Source: an uncultured Hungatella sp.
GTDB taxonomy: Bacteria > Bacillota > Clostridia > Lachnospirales > Lachnospiraceae
Length of the DNA: 64,000 bases
Assembly (NCBI GenBank): GCA_949879025.1
Contig: CATLBO010000005.1
Coordinates: 1-64,000 of the forward strand
Direction: 5' to 3'
Shown: piece by piece, positions 48,347 to 58,416 of the stretch
Layout: each line of letters begins with the position of its first letter
How positions within the stretch are numbered: position 1 is the first letter of the stretch
Translations under genes and position numbers: made by a program
The notes under the pieces: model-generated
The model's database searches: none
What the model was told of the DNA's origin: nothing
The model's input: the letters and a program-made list of their open reading frames with translations, nothing else

Positions 48347-49740
48347 TTAACGCCTTCCCTCGTGTCCTCCAGCACAATGCCCATATCCAGAAGCTTTTGG
48401 CGTATCTCGTCTGCACGAGCAAAATCCTTCTCTTTCCTGGCCTGCCCTCTGGCAGCAATCATGGCCTCCACTTCCTCATCCAGAACTTCCTTCTTCCGCT
48501 CTGTCACAATTCCCAGAACATCGCAGAGGGCTTCCAGAGTCTTTCTCAGAGCTGCCACATACTCTCTGCTGCTGTCAGAGGATGCTGTAGAATTGCCCAG
48601 CTTCACCAGTTCAAATATTGCTGACACTGCATCCGCTGTATTAAAATCATCTTCCATAGCCGCCTCAAATTTGGCAGTTAAGTCCAGAGACTCCTGGTAC
48701 GATATTTTCTCACTGTCCAAAAGTTTTTCTTCCTTAGTCTTGGCTTCCAGTTCTCTCAGCCTATCCAGGCCGTTATAGATCCGCTCCAGACCGTTTTTCG
48801 ACGCCTCCATAAGTCCCCCGCTGAAATTCAGGGGGCTGCGGTAATGGGCGCTGAGCATAAAGAAACGAAGTATCTGCAGATCAAATCTCTCAGCGATCTC
48901 CCGGACTGTAAAAAAATTCCCCAAAGATTTCGACATCTTTTTATTGTCAATATTCAGAAACCCGTTATGCATCCAGTATTTGGCAAACTCTTTTCCGCTG
49001 GCAGCCTCACTTTGGGCGATCTCGTTTTCGTGATGAGGGAAGATCAGATCCTCGCCGCCGCCATGGATATCAATCTGCTCCCCCAGATATTTCCTGGACA
49101 TGGCGGAACACTCAATATGCCATCCGGGACGTCCTTCACACCAAGGTGACTCCCAGTAAGGCTCCCCTTCTTTTTTCGGTTTCCACAGCACGAAATCCGA
49201 CGGTTCCTCTTTCTTGTCCTCCCCTGTTACTTTCAATTCCCGGAACCCTGACTGCAGGTCGTCCAGATTCTTGTGAGACAGCTTCCCGTATTCCTTAAAA
49301 GAGGAAGTCCTGAAATACACTGTTTTATCCTCCGCCACATAGGCATGGCCCTTGTCGATCAGTGTCTGAATCAGGTCCTGCATCCCTTCGATCTCTTCCG
49401 TAGCCTTCGGATGAACCGTAGCAGGCCTTACGTTCATGGCTGACATATCTGCTTTGCACTCTTTAATATACCGTTCGGAAATAACAGCGGAATCCACATC
49501 TTCTTCCATGGCTTTCTTAATGATCTTGTCATCCACATCTGTAAAATTTGAAACAAAATTTACCTCGTATCCTTTATACTCCAGATAGCGGCGTACCGTA
49601 TCAAATACGATCATAGGCCGCGCATTGCCGATATGAATAAAATTGTACACAGTGGGGCCGCAGACATACATCTTCACTTTTCCCGGCTCCAAGGGAACAA
49701 ACTCTTCCTTTCTGCCGCTTAATGTATTAAAAATTTTCAT
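48331..49740 (-). CDS. cysS: Cysteinyl-tRNA synthetase
   Basis: [47 protein letters not shown]. Confidence 0.97.
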   Translation of the reverse strand: MKIFNTLSGRKEEFVPLEPGKVKMYVCGPTVYNFIHIGNARPMIVFDTVRRYLEYKGYEVNFVSNFTDVDDKIIKKAMEEDVDSAVISERYIKECKADMSAMNVRPATVHPKATEEIEGMQDLIQTLIDKGHAYVAEDKTVYFRTSSFKEYGKLSHKNLDDLQSGFRELKVTGEDKKEEPSDFVLWKPKKEGEPYWESPWCEGRPGWHIECSAMSRKYLGEQIDIHGGGEDLIFPHHENEIAQSEAASGKEFAKYWMHNGFLNIDNKKMSKSLGNFFTVREIAERFDLQILRFFMLSAHYRSPLNFSGGLMEASKNGLERIYNGLDRLRELEAKTKEEKLLDSEKISYQESLDLTAKFEAAMEDDFNTADAVSAIFELVKLGNSTASSDSSREYVAALRKTLEALCDVLGIVTERKKEVLDEEVEAMIAARGQARKEKDFARADEIRQKLLDMGIVLEDTREGVKWKRA

Positions 49741-49746
49741 AAGTTT

Positions 49747-50319
49747 TCACTCCTCCTTAACTGATTCCGGCGCCATATTTCTCTGTCCGCATCCCTGGCA
49801 GCCACCGCACCCATTTCTTTCCATTCTGTCATCATAGCAGTAATCTGCTGCAGATGTCAATAATGTAATGGCCTGGGAAGAAATTCCTTCCCCTGTTCCA
49901 GTAAAACCAAGTCCCTCCTCCGTAGTGGCTTTCACGCTTACCCGGCCTTTTTCAAGCTTTAGGGCCTGCTCAATGTTTTCCGCCATTTGAGGCCGGTAAG
50001 CAGCAAGTTTGGGCCTTTGGGCAATAATCGTGGCGTCAATATTTTCAATAACATACCCTTCCGCCTCCAAAAGCGCTCCCACATGCTTTAAAAGCTCTAT
50101 GCTGGAAATCCCCTCATACTTTGGGTCTGTATCAGGAAAATGCTGCCCGATATCCCCCAGCGCCGCTGCCCCTAAAAGAGCATCCATCACTGCATGAACC
50201 AGCACATCCGCATCTGAGTGTCCTAAAAGCCCTTTTTCATACGGAATCTCCACCCCGCCTAAAATCAGTTTCCTGCCTTCTATAAGGCGGTGTACATCAT
50301 ATCCCAGGCCTGCTCTCAT
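49747..50319 (-). CDS. ispF: 2-C-methyl-D-erythritol 2,4-cyclodiphosphate synthase with Cys-rich C-terminal extension
   Basis: [58 protein letters not shown]; tail ...[20 protein letters not shown]. Confidence 0.94.
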   Translation of the reverse strand: MRAGLGYDVHRLIEGRKLILGGVEIPYEKGLLGHSDADVLVHAVMDALLGAAALGDIGQHFPDTDPKYEGISSIELLKHVGALLEAEGYVIENIDATIIAQRPKLAAYRPQMAENIEQALKLEKGRVSVKATTEEGLGFTGTGEGISSQAITLLTSAADYCYDDRMERNGCGGCQGCGQRNMAPESVKEE

Positions 50320-50419
50320 ATTTATATTTCCTCCATCTCTTTGCATTGTCAGTCTGTCAGGTTCTGCTTTTTTGCAGCTTTATCTTATGGAAGCCTTGCC
50401 TTTATCCGGCATTCCATGC

Positions 50420-51343
50420 CTATACAATCATCCGGACCTTTCCCTGAATACATCTTAAATGAATATCCTTCTGATTCATGCAGCTTTCCCCATCCACATG
50501 AACCGGCATAGGCCTTTCCGTATGGATCTCTACTTCCCTGCACTGATAACTTCTGATCCCCCGATATTTCTTGTAGTGTCCCATTAGTGATCTGATAAGA
50601 AACGGAATTAACTTTATCTTCCCGCTGTGATGAACCACGCACAGGGTCAGCTTTCCGTCACATGGGTCAGCCGCTGGAGCAAATTTAAACCCGCCGCCTT
50701 CATATGCGTGAATATGGGCAGATATGAAATAAATGTGGTTCAATTCCACTTTCTGACTCCCATCCAGCAAAAGGTACCCTTTCACTGGGTAACAAGTAAA
50801 CAGCTGCCGAATCCCCATTACCCAATAGCTTAGCTTTCCCGCATGCAGCTTATTCAATGTCTGCTTCATCTTCCAGCATGCCAAGCCATGGCATACTGCC
50901 CCGTCCATGCCTATACCGGCACTGACCATAAACCTTCTGTGCTCCATTTTCTCCCCGTAGGAAAGCACCCCGTAATCCAGAAGCTTATAATATTTGGGAT
51001 TCAGAATCTTCCTTAAGCACTTGGACGGCCGCACAGGCAGTTTCAGGCTTTTGGCCAGATCGTTGCCGGCCCCTGCAGGTATATATCCCAAAGTAACCGG
51101 CCCGCAGAACGCCACCCCGTCCAGCACTTCATTCATGGTTCCGTCGCCTCCTACGGCAATGATGACCCGAGGTTCCCGGCAGCCTTCCGTAATCTCGGCG
51201 GCATAAGCCATTGCATCCAAAGGTTTCTCTGTCACATAGGCTTCGTATGGGATTTCCAGATGATTCAGCTGTCGTTCCACGCGTTTCCATATCTTATTGC
51301 TTCGGCCGCCGCTGGCATTAGGGTTTACAATAAAATAATACAT
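50420..51343 (-). CDS. Diacylglycerol kinase family / YegS-like lipid kinase
   Basis: YFIVNPNASGGRSNKIWKRVE...VAVGGDGTMNEVLDG...YIPAGAGNDLAKSL. Confidence 0.93.
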   Translation of the reverse strand: MYYFIVNPNASGGRSNKIWKRVERQLNHLEIPYEAYVTEKPLDAMAYAAEITEGCREPRVIIAVGGDGTMNEVLDGVAFCGPVTLGYIPAGAGNDLAKSLKLPVRPSKCLRKILNPKYYKLLDYGVLSYGEKMEHRRFMVSAGIGMDGAVCHGLACWKMKQTLNKLHAGKLSYWVMGIRQLFTCYPVKGYLLLDGSQKVELNHIYFISAHIHAYEGGGFKFAPAADPCDGKLTLCVVHHSGKIKLIPFLIRSLMGHYKKYRGIRSYQCREVEIHTERPMPVHVDGESCMNQKDIHLRCIQGKVRMIV

Positions 51344-51464
51344 GACAGGCTCCTCTCTTTCATTATCCTACAGTATACCATACTTTAAACAAAAAGGAAA
51401 TTATACCGAAAAAATACCGGAAAAATAGTTCCAAAAAAAACTTCAAAAAAATGTCAAAAAAATG

Positions 51465-51493
51465 TTGACAATTGGCACAATATCAATTATACT
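51465..51493 (+). promoter_or_regulatory. Promoter for the tRNA-Val/tRNA-Met pair
   Basis: TTGACA-N17-TATACT. Confidence 0.88.
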
Positions 51494-51525
51494 AATGGAG
51501 CAGTCGCAAGTGCGGCAAGGTATAC

Positions 51526-51598
51526 GGGGTCTTAGCTCAGCTGGGAGAGCATCTGCCTTACAAGCAGAGGGTCATAGGTTCGAGCCCTATAGGCCCCA
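51526..51598 (+). tRNA. tRNA-Val (TAC)
   Basis: Cloverleaf with acceptor GGGGTCT/AGGCCCC and anticodon loop CTTACAA. Confidence 0.96.
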
Positions 51599-51615
51599 TA
51601 CCACAAATATTATAT

Positions 51616-51689
51616 GGCGGAATAGCTCAGTTGGCTAGAGCATACGGTTCATACCCGTAGTGTCGAGAGTTCAAATCTCCCTTCCGCTA
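51616..51689 (+). tRNA. tRNA-Met (CAT)
   Basis: Cloverleaf with acceptor GGCGGAA/TTCCGCT and anticodon loop TTCATAC; elongator-like acceptor. Confidence 0.94.
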
Positions 51690-51699
51690 TTAAAAAAGG

Positions 51700-51728
51700 A
51701 ACATCTGCTGGTTGGCGGATGTTTTTTT
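51700..51728 (+). terminator. Terminator downstream of the tRNA-Val/Met pair
   Basis: ACATCTG...CGGATGT followed by TTTTTTT. Confidence 0.8.
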
Positions 51729-51961
51729 GTGCTGCTTCCATTTTAGCTTCAAAATGAGATGCTGTTGCTTCAACTCCCATTACTTCTGCTTGCAGTTTCA
51801 AGCTGTCCGCTTCCAAATAAAAATAGCATATATGGGAAAACGGGGTCTTTATATAGGTAAAATAGGCTTTCCGTTTTTACATAAGAAAGGGTAATTTTGC
51901 AGTCTTTAAATAAAAATAAGATACGGGAGAGGCGGACTGCCCCTCTCTCATATCTCATTTT

Positions 51962-54499
51962 CTAATTAATATATTTTTCCAAAACTCTCATCACTTCCCT
52001 GATGTCAATCGGTTTTGCCACATGAGCGTTCATTCCATATTCCAGGCACTTTTTAATATCCTCTGAAAAGGCATCTGCCGTCATGGCAATAATCGGAATG
52101 TCTTTATCCGTTCTGTCCATGCTTCTGATAGTCTGGGATGCCTCATATCCTGTCATCACCGGCATACGGATATCCATAAGAATAGCATCATAATATCCTT
52201 GTTCGGAATGTAAAAACATATCCACACATTTTCTTCCGTCTTCAGCCCAATCCAGCTTCAGCCCCTGAGCTGAAAGAAGTTCGGACGCAATCTCCCAGTT
52301 CAGTTCATTATCTTCTGCAAGAAGCACCCTGTATCCGCCCAGCCTTTCTTTCTGCTCTTCCTGTTTCTCTACCGGTTTTTCAGTGCTTCGTCCCATATAC
52401 TGCCGCAGCCCATAGAATAATGTGGATTTAAACAGCGGCTTGGAAATAAATCCGCTGATACCGGCTTCCTTTGCCTCTTTCTCAATGTCATTCCAGTCAT
52501 AAGCAGAAATAAGAATAATGGGAATATCGTCCTTTAAAATCCGGTTAATCCTGCGGGCCGTTTCGATGCCGTCGATTCCAGGCAGCTTCCAGTCCATAAG
52601 GATAATCTGATAATCATTATGCTCCCTGTGCCGCTGCTGTACCATTATCAAGGCACTTTCCCCGTCCTGAGTCCAGTCAGCCTTAATACCGATGTCTTTC
52701 AGAGATGCTACCGTGCTCTCGCACAGAAGATGATCATCATCCACCACAAGCATATTCCAGTCAGGCAGAATCATGTCCATTTCCTCAATTTCCGCCCTCT
52801 CCATATCCAGAGTTACGTGAAATTCGGTTCCCTGGCCCTGTTTGCTCTGCACCTCAATGGTTCCCTTCATGGCATCCACAATATACTTGGTAATGGCCAT
52901 TCCCAGTCCCGTTCCCTCTGTCTTGTTAACCCGGGCATTGTCCTCCCTGACAAATGATTCAAAAACTTTTTTGCAGAATTCCTCGGACATGCCGATTCCT
53001 GTGTCCTTCACTACAATATGATCCCTTACATACCCCTCACCAACAGGCGAGTCTTCCTGATACATGGCAATATTGATAGCTCCGTTTTCGGGCGTAAACT
53101 TAATGGCATTGGACAAAAGATTCAGCAGCACCTGGTTCAGGCGCACACTATCGCAGTATACATTCTCTGAAGTAATATCATAGATCTGAACCTCAAACTG
53201 CTGGTTCTTTGCCCTTACCTGAGGCTGTACAATGCTCACAATACTGTCCATAACCTCCCGCAAAGATACCTGCTCCAGGTTCAGAGTCATCTTTCCGCTT
53301 TCAATTTTCGACATATCCAGTACATCATTAATAAGTCCCAGAAGATGCTTGCTGGACATGGTAATCTTTCTAAGACAGCCCCGGACTCTCTCTCTGTCAT
53401 CCAGATTTGCAGAAGCTATAGCCGTCATGCCCACGATGGCATTCATGGGCGTCCGAATATCGTGACTCATGTTGGAAAGGAATTCGCTCTTCGCCTTATT
53501 GGCGGCAACCGCTTCCTTCCTCGCATTATCCAAAGCTGCCATCTGAATCCGGTTCAGCTTAAAATACCTGATAAAAACAATCAGAAGCACTAAAAGTACC
53601 AGGCTGCAGCTTCCTGTAACCATAAATCCCCACTGAGTATTTAATTCCCCCACCGTCTCATCCAGAGTTCCATAAGGCATGATCGTCACCAAATACCATT
53701 CCGAATAGGGAAGCTTATCACAGTACATATGGCGCCGCTCAGTTCCTACATCAATAATGCTGGAATAGCTCCTGTTATTCTCCATAGCCAGTGACAATTC
53801 TTCTACATACTTTTCTGCGTTGTCTGCATTTCCTTTTTTAAAAATCTCCCGCAGCCTCTGAAAATACGTATTTCTGAAAGCACCGGCGCTGCGGATGACG
53901 AAGCTGCCATCTTTCCTGATAATATGAGAATACACCAAAGTATCGTTCTCGTCCAGGAAAAGCACCTCTTTTATATAGTCAGAAGGAAGCCCTGCCACCA
54001 ACGCCATACTGGTCTGACCGTCTGACATCTCATAGCCGGCAGGAACTGCCATAAGGATGATGCCATTCCCATCCTCGTCAGTTCCCACTGCAACCTTTTT
54101 TTCGTTATTTCTCAATGACTCTAGAAACGGCTCCGGATCAGTCACCTTCACAGAACTTCCGAAAAACATTTCAAACTCACCGTCCTGGGAACATGCGGCT
54201 AGATAGTCAAATCCCCTTGCTTTTGCACTGTAAGCCAAGCCCTGCCTGTCACTGCTGTTTCCCACGGACGGATGCTCCTCCACTAATGCATTCACCTGAA
54301 ACAGCCGCATCTCAATGGTAGTCGTGAAATGCATAGAAATCCTCTCGTTCATACCTGTCATGTAGATCGTTCCTACCTTGGTAATCGTGTCGCTGCTCTG
54401 CTTATTCATATAGATCGCCAGAAATGAAAACACAACAAGGCAAAGTAGGGATATCCCCACAGCGCTGACAGCTAAAAAACGAGTCATTCTGTCTTTCAT
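51962..54499 (-). CDS. Hybrid sensor histidine kinase with two receiver domains
   Basis: N-terminal TM plus extracytoplasmic region; HisKA SEFLSNMSHDIRTPMNAIVG; HATPase GTGLGMAI; two REC domains (LMDWKLPGIDG, LMDIRMPVMTG). Confidence 0.94.
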   Translation of the reverse strand: MKDRMTRFLAVSAVGISLLCLVVFSFLAIYMNKQSSDTITKVGTIYMTGMNERISMHFTTTIEMRLFQVNALVEEHPSVGNSSDRQGLAYSAKARGFDYLAACSQDGEFEMFFGSSVKVTDPEPFLESLRNNEKKVAVGTDEDGNGIILMAVPAGYEMSDGQTSMALVAGLPSDYIKEVLFLDENDTLVYSHIIRKDGSFVIRSAGAFRNTYFQRLREIFKKGNADNAEKYVEELSLAMENNRSYSSIIDVGTERRHMYCDKLPYSEWYLVTIMPYGTLDETVGELNTQWGFMVTGSCSLVLLVLLIVFIRYFKLNRIQMAALDNARKEAVAANKAKSEFLSNMSHDIRTPMNAIVGMTAIASANLDDRERVRGCLRKITMSSKHLLGLINDVLDMSKIESGKMTLNLEQVSLREVMDSIVSIVQPQVRAKNQQFEVQIYDITSENVYCDSVRLNQVLLNLLSNAIKFTPENGAINIAMYQEDSPVGEGYVRDHIVVKDTGIGMSEEFCKKVFESFVREDNARVNKTEGTGLGMAITKYIVDAMKGTIEVQSKQGQGTEFHVTLDMERAEIEEMDMILPDWNMLVVDDDHLLCESTVASLKDIGIKADWTQDGESALIMVQQRHREHNDYQIILMDWKLPGIDGIETARRINRILKDDIPIILISAYDWNDIEKEAKEAGISGFISKPLFKSTLFYGLRQYMGRSTEKPVEKQEEQKERLGGYRVLLAEDNELNWEIASELLSAQGLKLDWAEDGRKCVDMFLHSEQGYYDAILMDIRMPVMTGYEASQTIRSMDRTDKDIPIIAMTADAFSEDIKKCLEYGMNAHVAKPIDIREVMRVLEKYIN

Positions 54500-54502
54500 A
54501 AT

Positions 54503-54865
54503 TTATCCTTCCAGCCCTTTCTGCAATTCCTCAATAGCAGCAGTTACCTGCTTATAGTCTGCTTTCACCCGCTCCACCAAGCCGGCGGCAGCATCGCTCC
54601 ATCCAGAGCGGAGAGCCTCTGTCAGGTCATGGCTGGATTCATATAACCTGGTAAAGCTTAAGTTCTGGCATACCCCTTTTATGGTGTGGGCGGCCCGAAA
54701 CGCCTCTCCATAGTCCTCTGCTTCCAGGGAACTGCACAGAAGATCATAGCTTTTATCATTTAAAAATTTAAGCACAAACTTCTGAACCAGCTTTTCTGTC
54801 CGAAGCCGGCCCAAAACGTCTTCGTAATCGCCTTCCAAAGCCCCATAACATTCTTTTAAATTCAT
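54503..54865 (-). CDS. Hpt domain phosphotransfer protein
   Basis: EDYGEAFRAAHTIKGVCQNLSFTRLYESSHDLTEALR. Confidence 0.92.
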   Translation of the reverse strand: MNLKECYGALEGDYEDVLGRLRTEKLVQKFVLKFLNDKSYDLLCSSLEAEDYGEAFRAAHTIKGVCQNLSFTRLYESSHDLTEALRSGWSDAAAGLVERVKADYKQVTAAIEELQKGLEG

Positions 54866-54885
54866 GTTTTATCCTCCTAGCCTCA

Positions 54886-56919
54886 TTACATAAGCTTTAT
54901 ATAGTTTTCTCTGTGTTTTGGGCCGTTTTTCTTCGCTGCCCGCAAGGCTGCGTCCGCTCCATGGAACAAAACGTTATAATTGGTTCCCATATTCCTGGTC
55001 CCCGCCATCCCTATACACACAGATATCTGAAATCCTTCATATTCGCCCTCAGCAGCCCTGGCAACTTTTTCCGCAGCGCTGTCCAAATCCATATCGCATT
55101 TCGACAAAAACAAAAATTCGTCGCCGCTGATTCTGGCCACCACTTCATCGCTTCCGGCAATCTCCTTCATGTGCTTTGCCACATGAATAAGAACCTTGTC
55201 GCCAAACTCCCGGCCTTTCATATCATTGGCTTTCTTGATGCCGTCCACATCTATCAGCATCAAAACATAGTCTTCCCCTTCCCGGTTTTTAAGCAGTTCC
55301 TGAATCTGATTCTTCGCATAATCATAGTTATAAAGCCCTGTCATGGAATCGTGGGAAGCCATTTTTTCCAAAGCGTCTATGCGCATTCTGGACTCATGGA
55401 TATCTACAGCCTTTCCGATAGCCCCTGTAAATTGTGATTCGTCATCAAAAGACCACATGGCCTGGCATACAATGCTTACCCATCTGGATTCCCCGCCTAT
55501 GTTGGCCTTACAGTCATATTTCACCACCGGTTTCTCATGGGATGCCTCTGTCAAAATACGCAGAAATTCTGCAATGTCCCCTCTTTCTATAAGGGAGTAC
55601 AGAGGCCCGTTTTCCTTAAACGGGTCCATAATAATCTCCGGAAGCCGGAGCTTCTTTGCTCCCCATTCGGACAGCGTAAGCATGGGAGGGAACAGGGTAT
55701 ATTCAAATTGTATCTCATCAGACATGGATGCATAGAAGCTGCACTTCATACGTTCCTTCTCCAACAGCCGCAGCGTCCGCTCCGACGCAGAGGAATCCTT
55801 TGGCTGAAGCTTATTCTCCAGTATCTCCTGCAGTTCCTGTTCATTGGTCCGCCCCGGATTGCATTCTTTCAGTCTGTCCGGCAAAACATCCGCAATGTCA
55901 TTAAAACATTTCAAAATCAGAGGGTTAAAGGTTCCGCATTCCCCGTTGCAGATCATCCGGACAGCTTCCTCATGGGGGATCGCCTTTTTGTAGACCCGCT
56001 CGCTGGTTAATGCGTCATAGACATCTGCAAGAGCAACCACCTGCGCAGAAATAGGAATGTCATCCCCCTTTAATCCGTCTGGATATCCTCTCCCGTCATA
56101 CCGCTCATGATGCCACCTGCAGATGGCATAAGCCTCTTTGACCAATGGTTCATCCTGGTGGAAAGCCAAATTCTTAAGCATGTCAGCCCCAATGGTGGTA
56201 TGAGTCTTCATCGTGTCAAATTCTTCTTTTGTCAAACGCCCTGGCTTGTTAAGTATCTCGCCGGGAATGGAAATCTTTCCAATATCATGAAGGGCGGAAG
56301 CCATGCTGATCAGGGAAATCTCTTCCTGGTTAAAATGATGTTTATCCGAAATCTGAACAAGATGTTTTAAAATCTGCTCTGTCAGTATCCTGATATGCAG
56401 CACATGAAGCCCGCTTTCGCCGTTTCTGAACTCCACAATATGGCTGAGGATATCAATCATCAAAGCATTCTGCTTCTCATTTTCATCAATCTGCTCCATA
56501 ACAAGAGCAGCCAGTTTCTTCTGCTTTGCATAGAGCATAATGGTATTGACCACTCTCCTGTGAACCACCGCAGAATCAAAGGGCCTGCTGATATAATCGG
56601 AAATTCCCATCTCGTAGGCTCTCTTTACCGGTGCAGCGCCGCTTTCTGAAGAAATCATGATCACAGGCACTTCTTCTATCCACTCCCGCTTATTCATAAT
56701 CTCCAGAACCCCGAAGCCGTCCATCTCCGGCATGACGATATCCAACAGGATCAGGGACAGCTCCGCCCTGCACTCCTCAATAACTGCAACTGCCTCTGTC
56801 CCGTTTTCTGCTTCAATAATCTCATATTCGCTTTCAAGCATATCCGCCAAAATTGCCCTGTTCATCTCTGAGTCGTCTACAATCAGTATTTTCTGTTTCA
56901 ATTCTAGTTCCTTGCTCAT
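54886..56919 (-). CDS. Response regulator with HD-GYP and GGDEF-type domains
   Basis: REC ILLDIVMPEMDGFG; HDIGKISIP...HHERYDGRGYP; VARISGDEFLFLS. Confidence 0.94.
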   Translation of the reverse strand: MSKELELKQKILIVDDSEMNRAILADMLESEYEIIEAENGTEAVAVIEECRAELSLILLDIVMPEMDGFGVLEIMNKREWIEEVPVIMISSESGAAPVKRAYEMGISDYISRPFDSAVVHRRVVNTIMLYAKQKKLAALVMEQIDENEKQNALMIDILSHIVEFRNGESGLHVLHIRILTEQILKHLVQISDKHHFNQEEISLISMASALHDIGKISIPGEILNKPGRLTKEEFDTMKTHTTIGADMLKNLAFHQDEPLVKEAYAICRWHHERYDGRGYPDGLKGDDIPISAQVVALADVYDALTSERVYKKAIPHEEAVRMICNGECGTFNPLILKCFNDIADVLPDRLKECNPGRTNEQELQEILENKLQPKDSSASERTLRLLEKERMKCSFYASMSDEIQFEYTLFPPMLTLSEWGAKKLRLPEIIMDPFKENGPLYSLIERGDIAEFLRILTEASHEKPVVKYDCKANIGGESRWVSIVCQAMWSFDDESQFTGAIGKAVDIHESRMRIDALEKMASHDSMTGLYNYDYAKNQIQELLKNREGEDYVLMLIDVDGIKKANDMKGREFGDKVLIHVAKHMKEIAGSDEVVARISGDEFLFLSKCDMDLDSAAEKVARAAEGEYEGFQISVCIGMAGTRNMGTNYNVLFHGADAALRAAKKNGPKHRENYIKLM

Positions 56920-56986
56920 TTTGATTCCTTCCTGAATATGTTACTTTTATGTAAAACGTGTTTTTTTCCTTCCCACTCTCTTATTC

Positions 56987-57015
56987 ATTATAAAGAATAC
57001 AGCCCAAAATTACAA
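56987..57015 (-). promoter_or_regulatory. Promoter for the REC-HD-GYP-GGDEF / Hpt / kinase operon
   Basis: TTGTAA-N17-TATAAT on the minus strand. Confidence 0.7.
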
Positions 57016-57237
57016 GTCTAATCTGTAAGACTTTTCTCCTCAGGCCTTTGTCCAAGGAGAATTTTCCCCAGCCATTTGCCGGCTTTCCCCTGTAAAACAT
57101 AAAGAAAATGCTCTCTTTCCGGATGCAGATGCACTGCTGCCTATAAATGTCTGCCAGGCGGATCGGAGATGTCTCACCTCTTAAGGCCGTTATGGGTCAG
57201 GTTCCCGGAGCAGCCTGAAATCTCATGGCAAAAATAA

Positions 57238-57276
57238 GGGGCTTCTGCATATAACTGCTTTCATGCAGAAGTCCCC
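57238..57276 (-). terminator. Terminator downstream of the YitT-family gene
   Basis: GGGGCTTCTGCAT...ATGCAGAAGTCCCC with TTATTTTTG on the minus strand. Confidence 0.8.
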
Positions 57277-57365
57277 TGTAGTATTTATAAACACGAATGA
57301 CGTCTTCCTGTCCGTCAATCGATGAACAGTCCCATTTATGCGCAGACCAGCTCCCATTGCCTATG

Positions 57366-58232
57366 TTAGCTGCTTAAGAATCCTTTCCCAATAATCTCGC
57401 TTGAATTGGTAACCATCATAAATGCAGAAGGCTCCACGTTGCGGATGTAATTCCGCAGCTGTACCGCCTGCCCCCGTTTCATGGTAGTCATGACCACTGT
57501 CTTTTTGTGATGGGTAAACGCCCCCTGGGCTTCATACACGGTAGCGCTGCGGTGAAGCCGGTTAATAATATAATCGCAGATGGGAAGAGGATCGTCACAT
57601 ACAATATTAAAACATTTGCACAAATTAATGTTTTCAATAACCCCATCCACCATTAAAGACTTGGCCATAAGCCCCAGGCTGGAAAAAAGCCCTGTAGCCG
57701 GTCCGAAGATAAAGAAAGACGATGCCACTGCAAAAAGGTCTGCCAGAAAGAGAGCCGTTCCGATATTGAAGCTGGTGTACTTTTTTAATATCAGCGCAAT
57801 AATGTCCGTCCCCCCACTGGAAGCGTTGATATTAAACAGCACTGCCGAACCTACTGCCGGAAGCAGTATGGCAAAGACCAGCTCCAGCACAGGCTCTGAA
57901 GTCAGCGGCCTGTCCATGGGATATAATTTTTCCAGAACGCTTAAAGACACGGACATCAAAATGCTGGCATACACTGTCTTAATGCCGAACTGCCGCCCTA
58001 CAAAGATAAAGCCTGCCAGAAGAAGCACCATATTAGCCGCAAAGGTAAACTCGCCTGCCGACAGCTGCGTAACTGCACTTATCACCGTGGAAAAGCCGGT
58101 AACCCCTCCGAAAGCAAAGTGGTTGGGGAATTTAAAAAAATACACGCCTGCCACCATAACCAAAATGCTTGCCGTGATGAGGCCATACTCCCACAAAAGC
58201 TTCATTACTGGATTCTTAAATTCTCTTGTCAT
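57366..58232 (-). CDS. YitT family membrane protein (DUF161/DUF2179)
   Basis: FKFPNHFAFGGVTGFSTVISAV...NASSGGTDIIALILKKYTSFNIG...VMTTMKRGQAVQLRNYIRNVEPSAFMMVTNSSEIIGKGF. Confidence 0.93.
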   Translation of the reverse strand: MTREFKNPVMKLLWEYGLITASILVMVAGVYFFKFPNHFAFGGVTGFSTVISAVTQLSAGEFTFAANMVLLLAGFIFVGRQFGIKTVYASILMSVSLSVLEKLYPMDRPLTSEPVLELVFAILLPAVGSAVLFNINASSGGTDIIALILKKYTSFNIGTALFLADLFAVASSFFIFGPATGLFSSLGLMAKSLMVDGVIENINLCKCFNIVCDDPLPICDYIINRLHRSATVYEAQGAFTHHKKTVVMTTMKRGQAVQLRNYIRNVEPSAFMMVTNSSEIIGKGFLSS

Positions 58233-58416
58233 TACGTTTCAGCAACCGGCTGCCCATCCTTATGCAGCCCCATTGCCGCCTCCCTGTTTTTCAATTTTTC
58301 CTTCTCCCTGAATATAACTCCTGAGGACATCAAATGCAAACATCATTACTCTTGGAAGGGCCACAATGCTTTTGTTGTGAAAGGACAAGGAGGCTGTCCC
58401 TTTAACCGGACATTCT

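Noticed and set aside
54913-55437. 174-aa plus-strand ORF, and other long plus-strand ORFs such as 9429-9956, 18133-18543 and 47924-48778
   Set aside because: All lie antisense to confidently identified genes and have no domain signatures or plausible RBS context.
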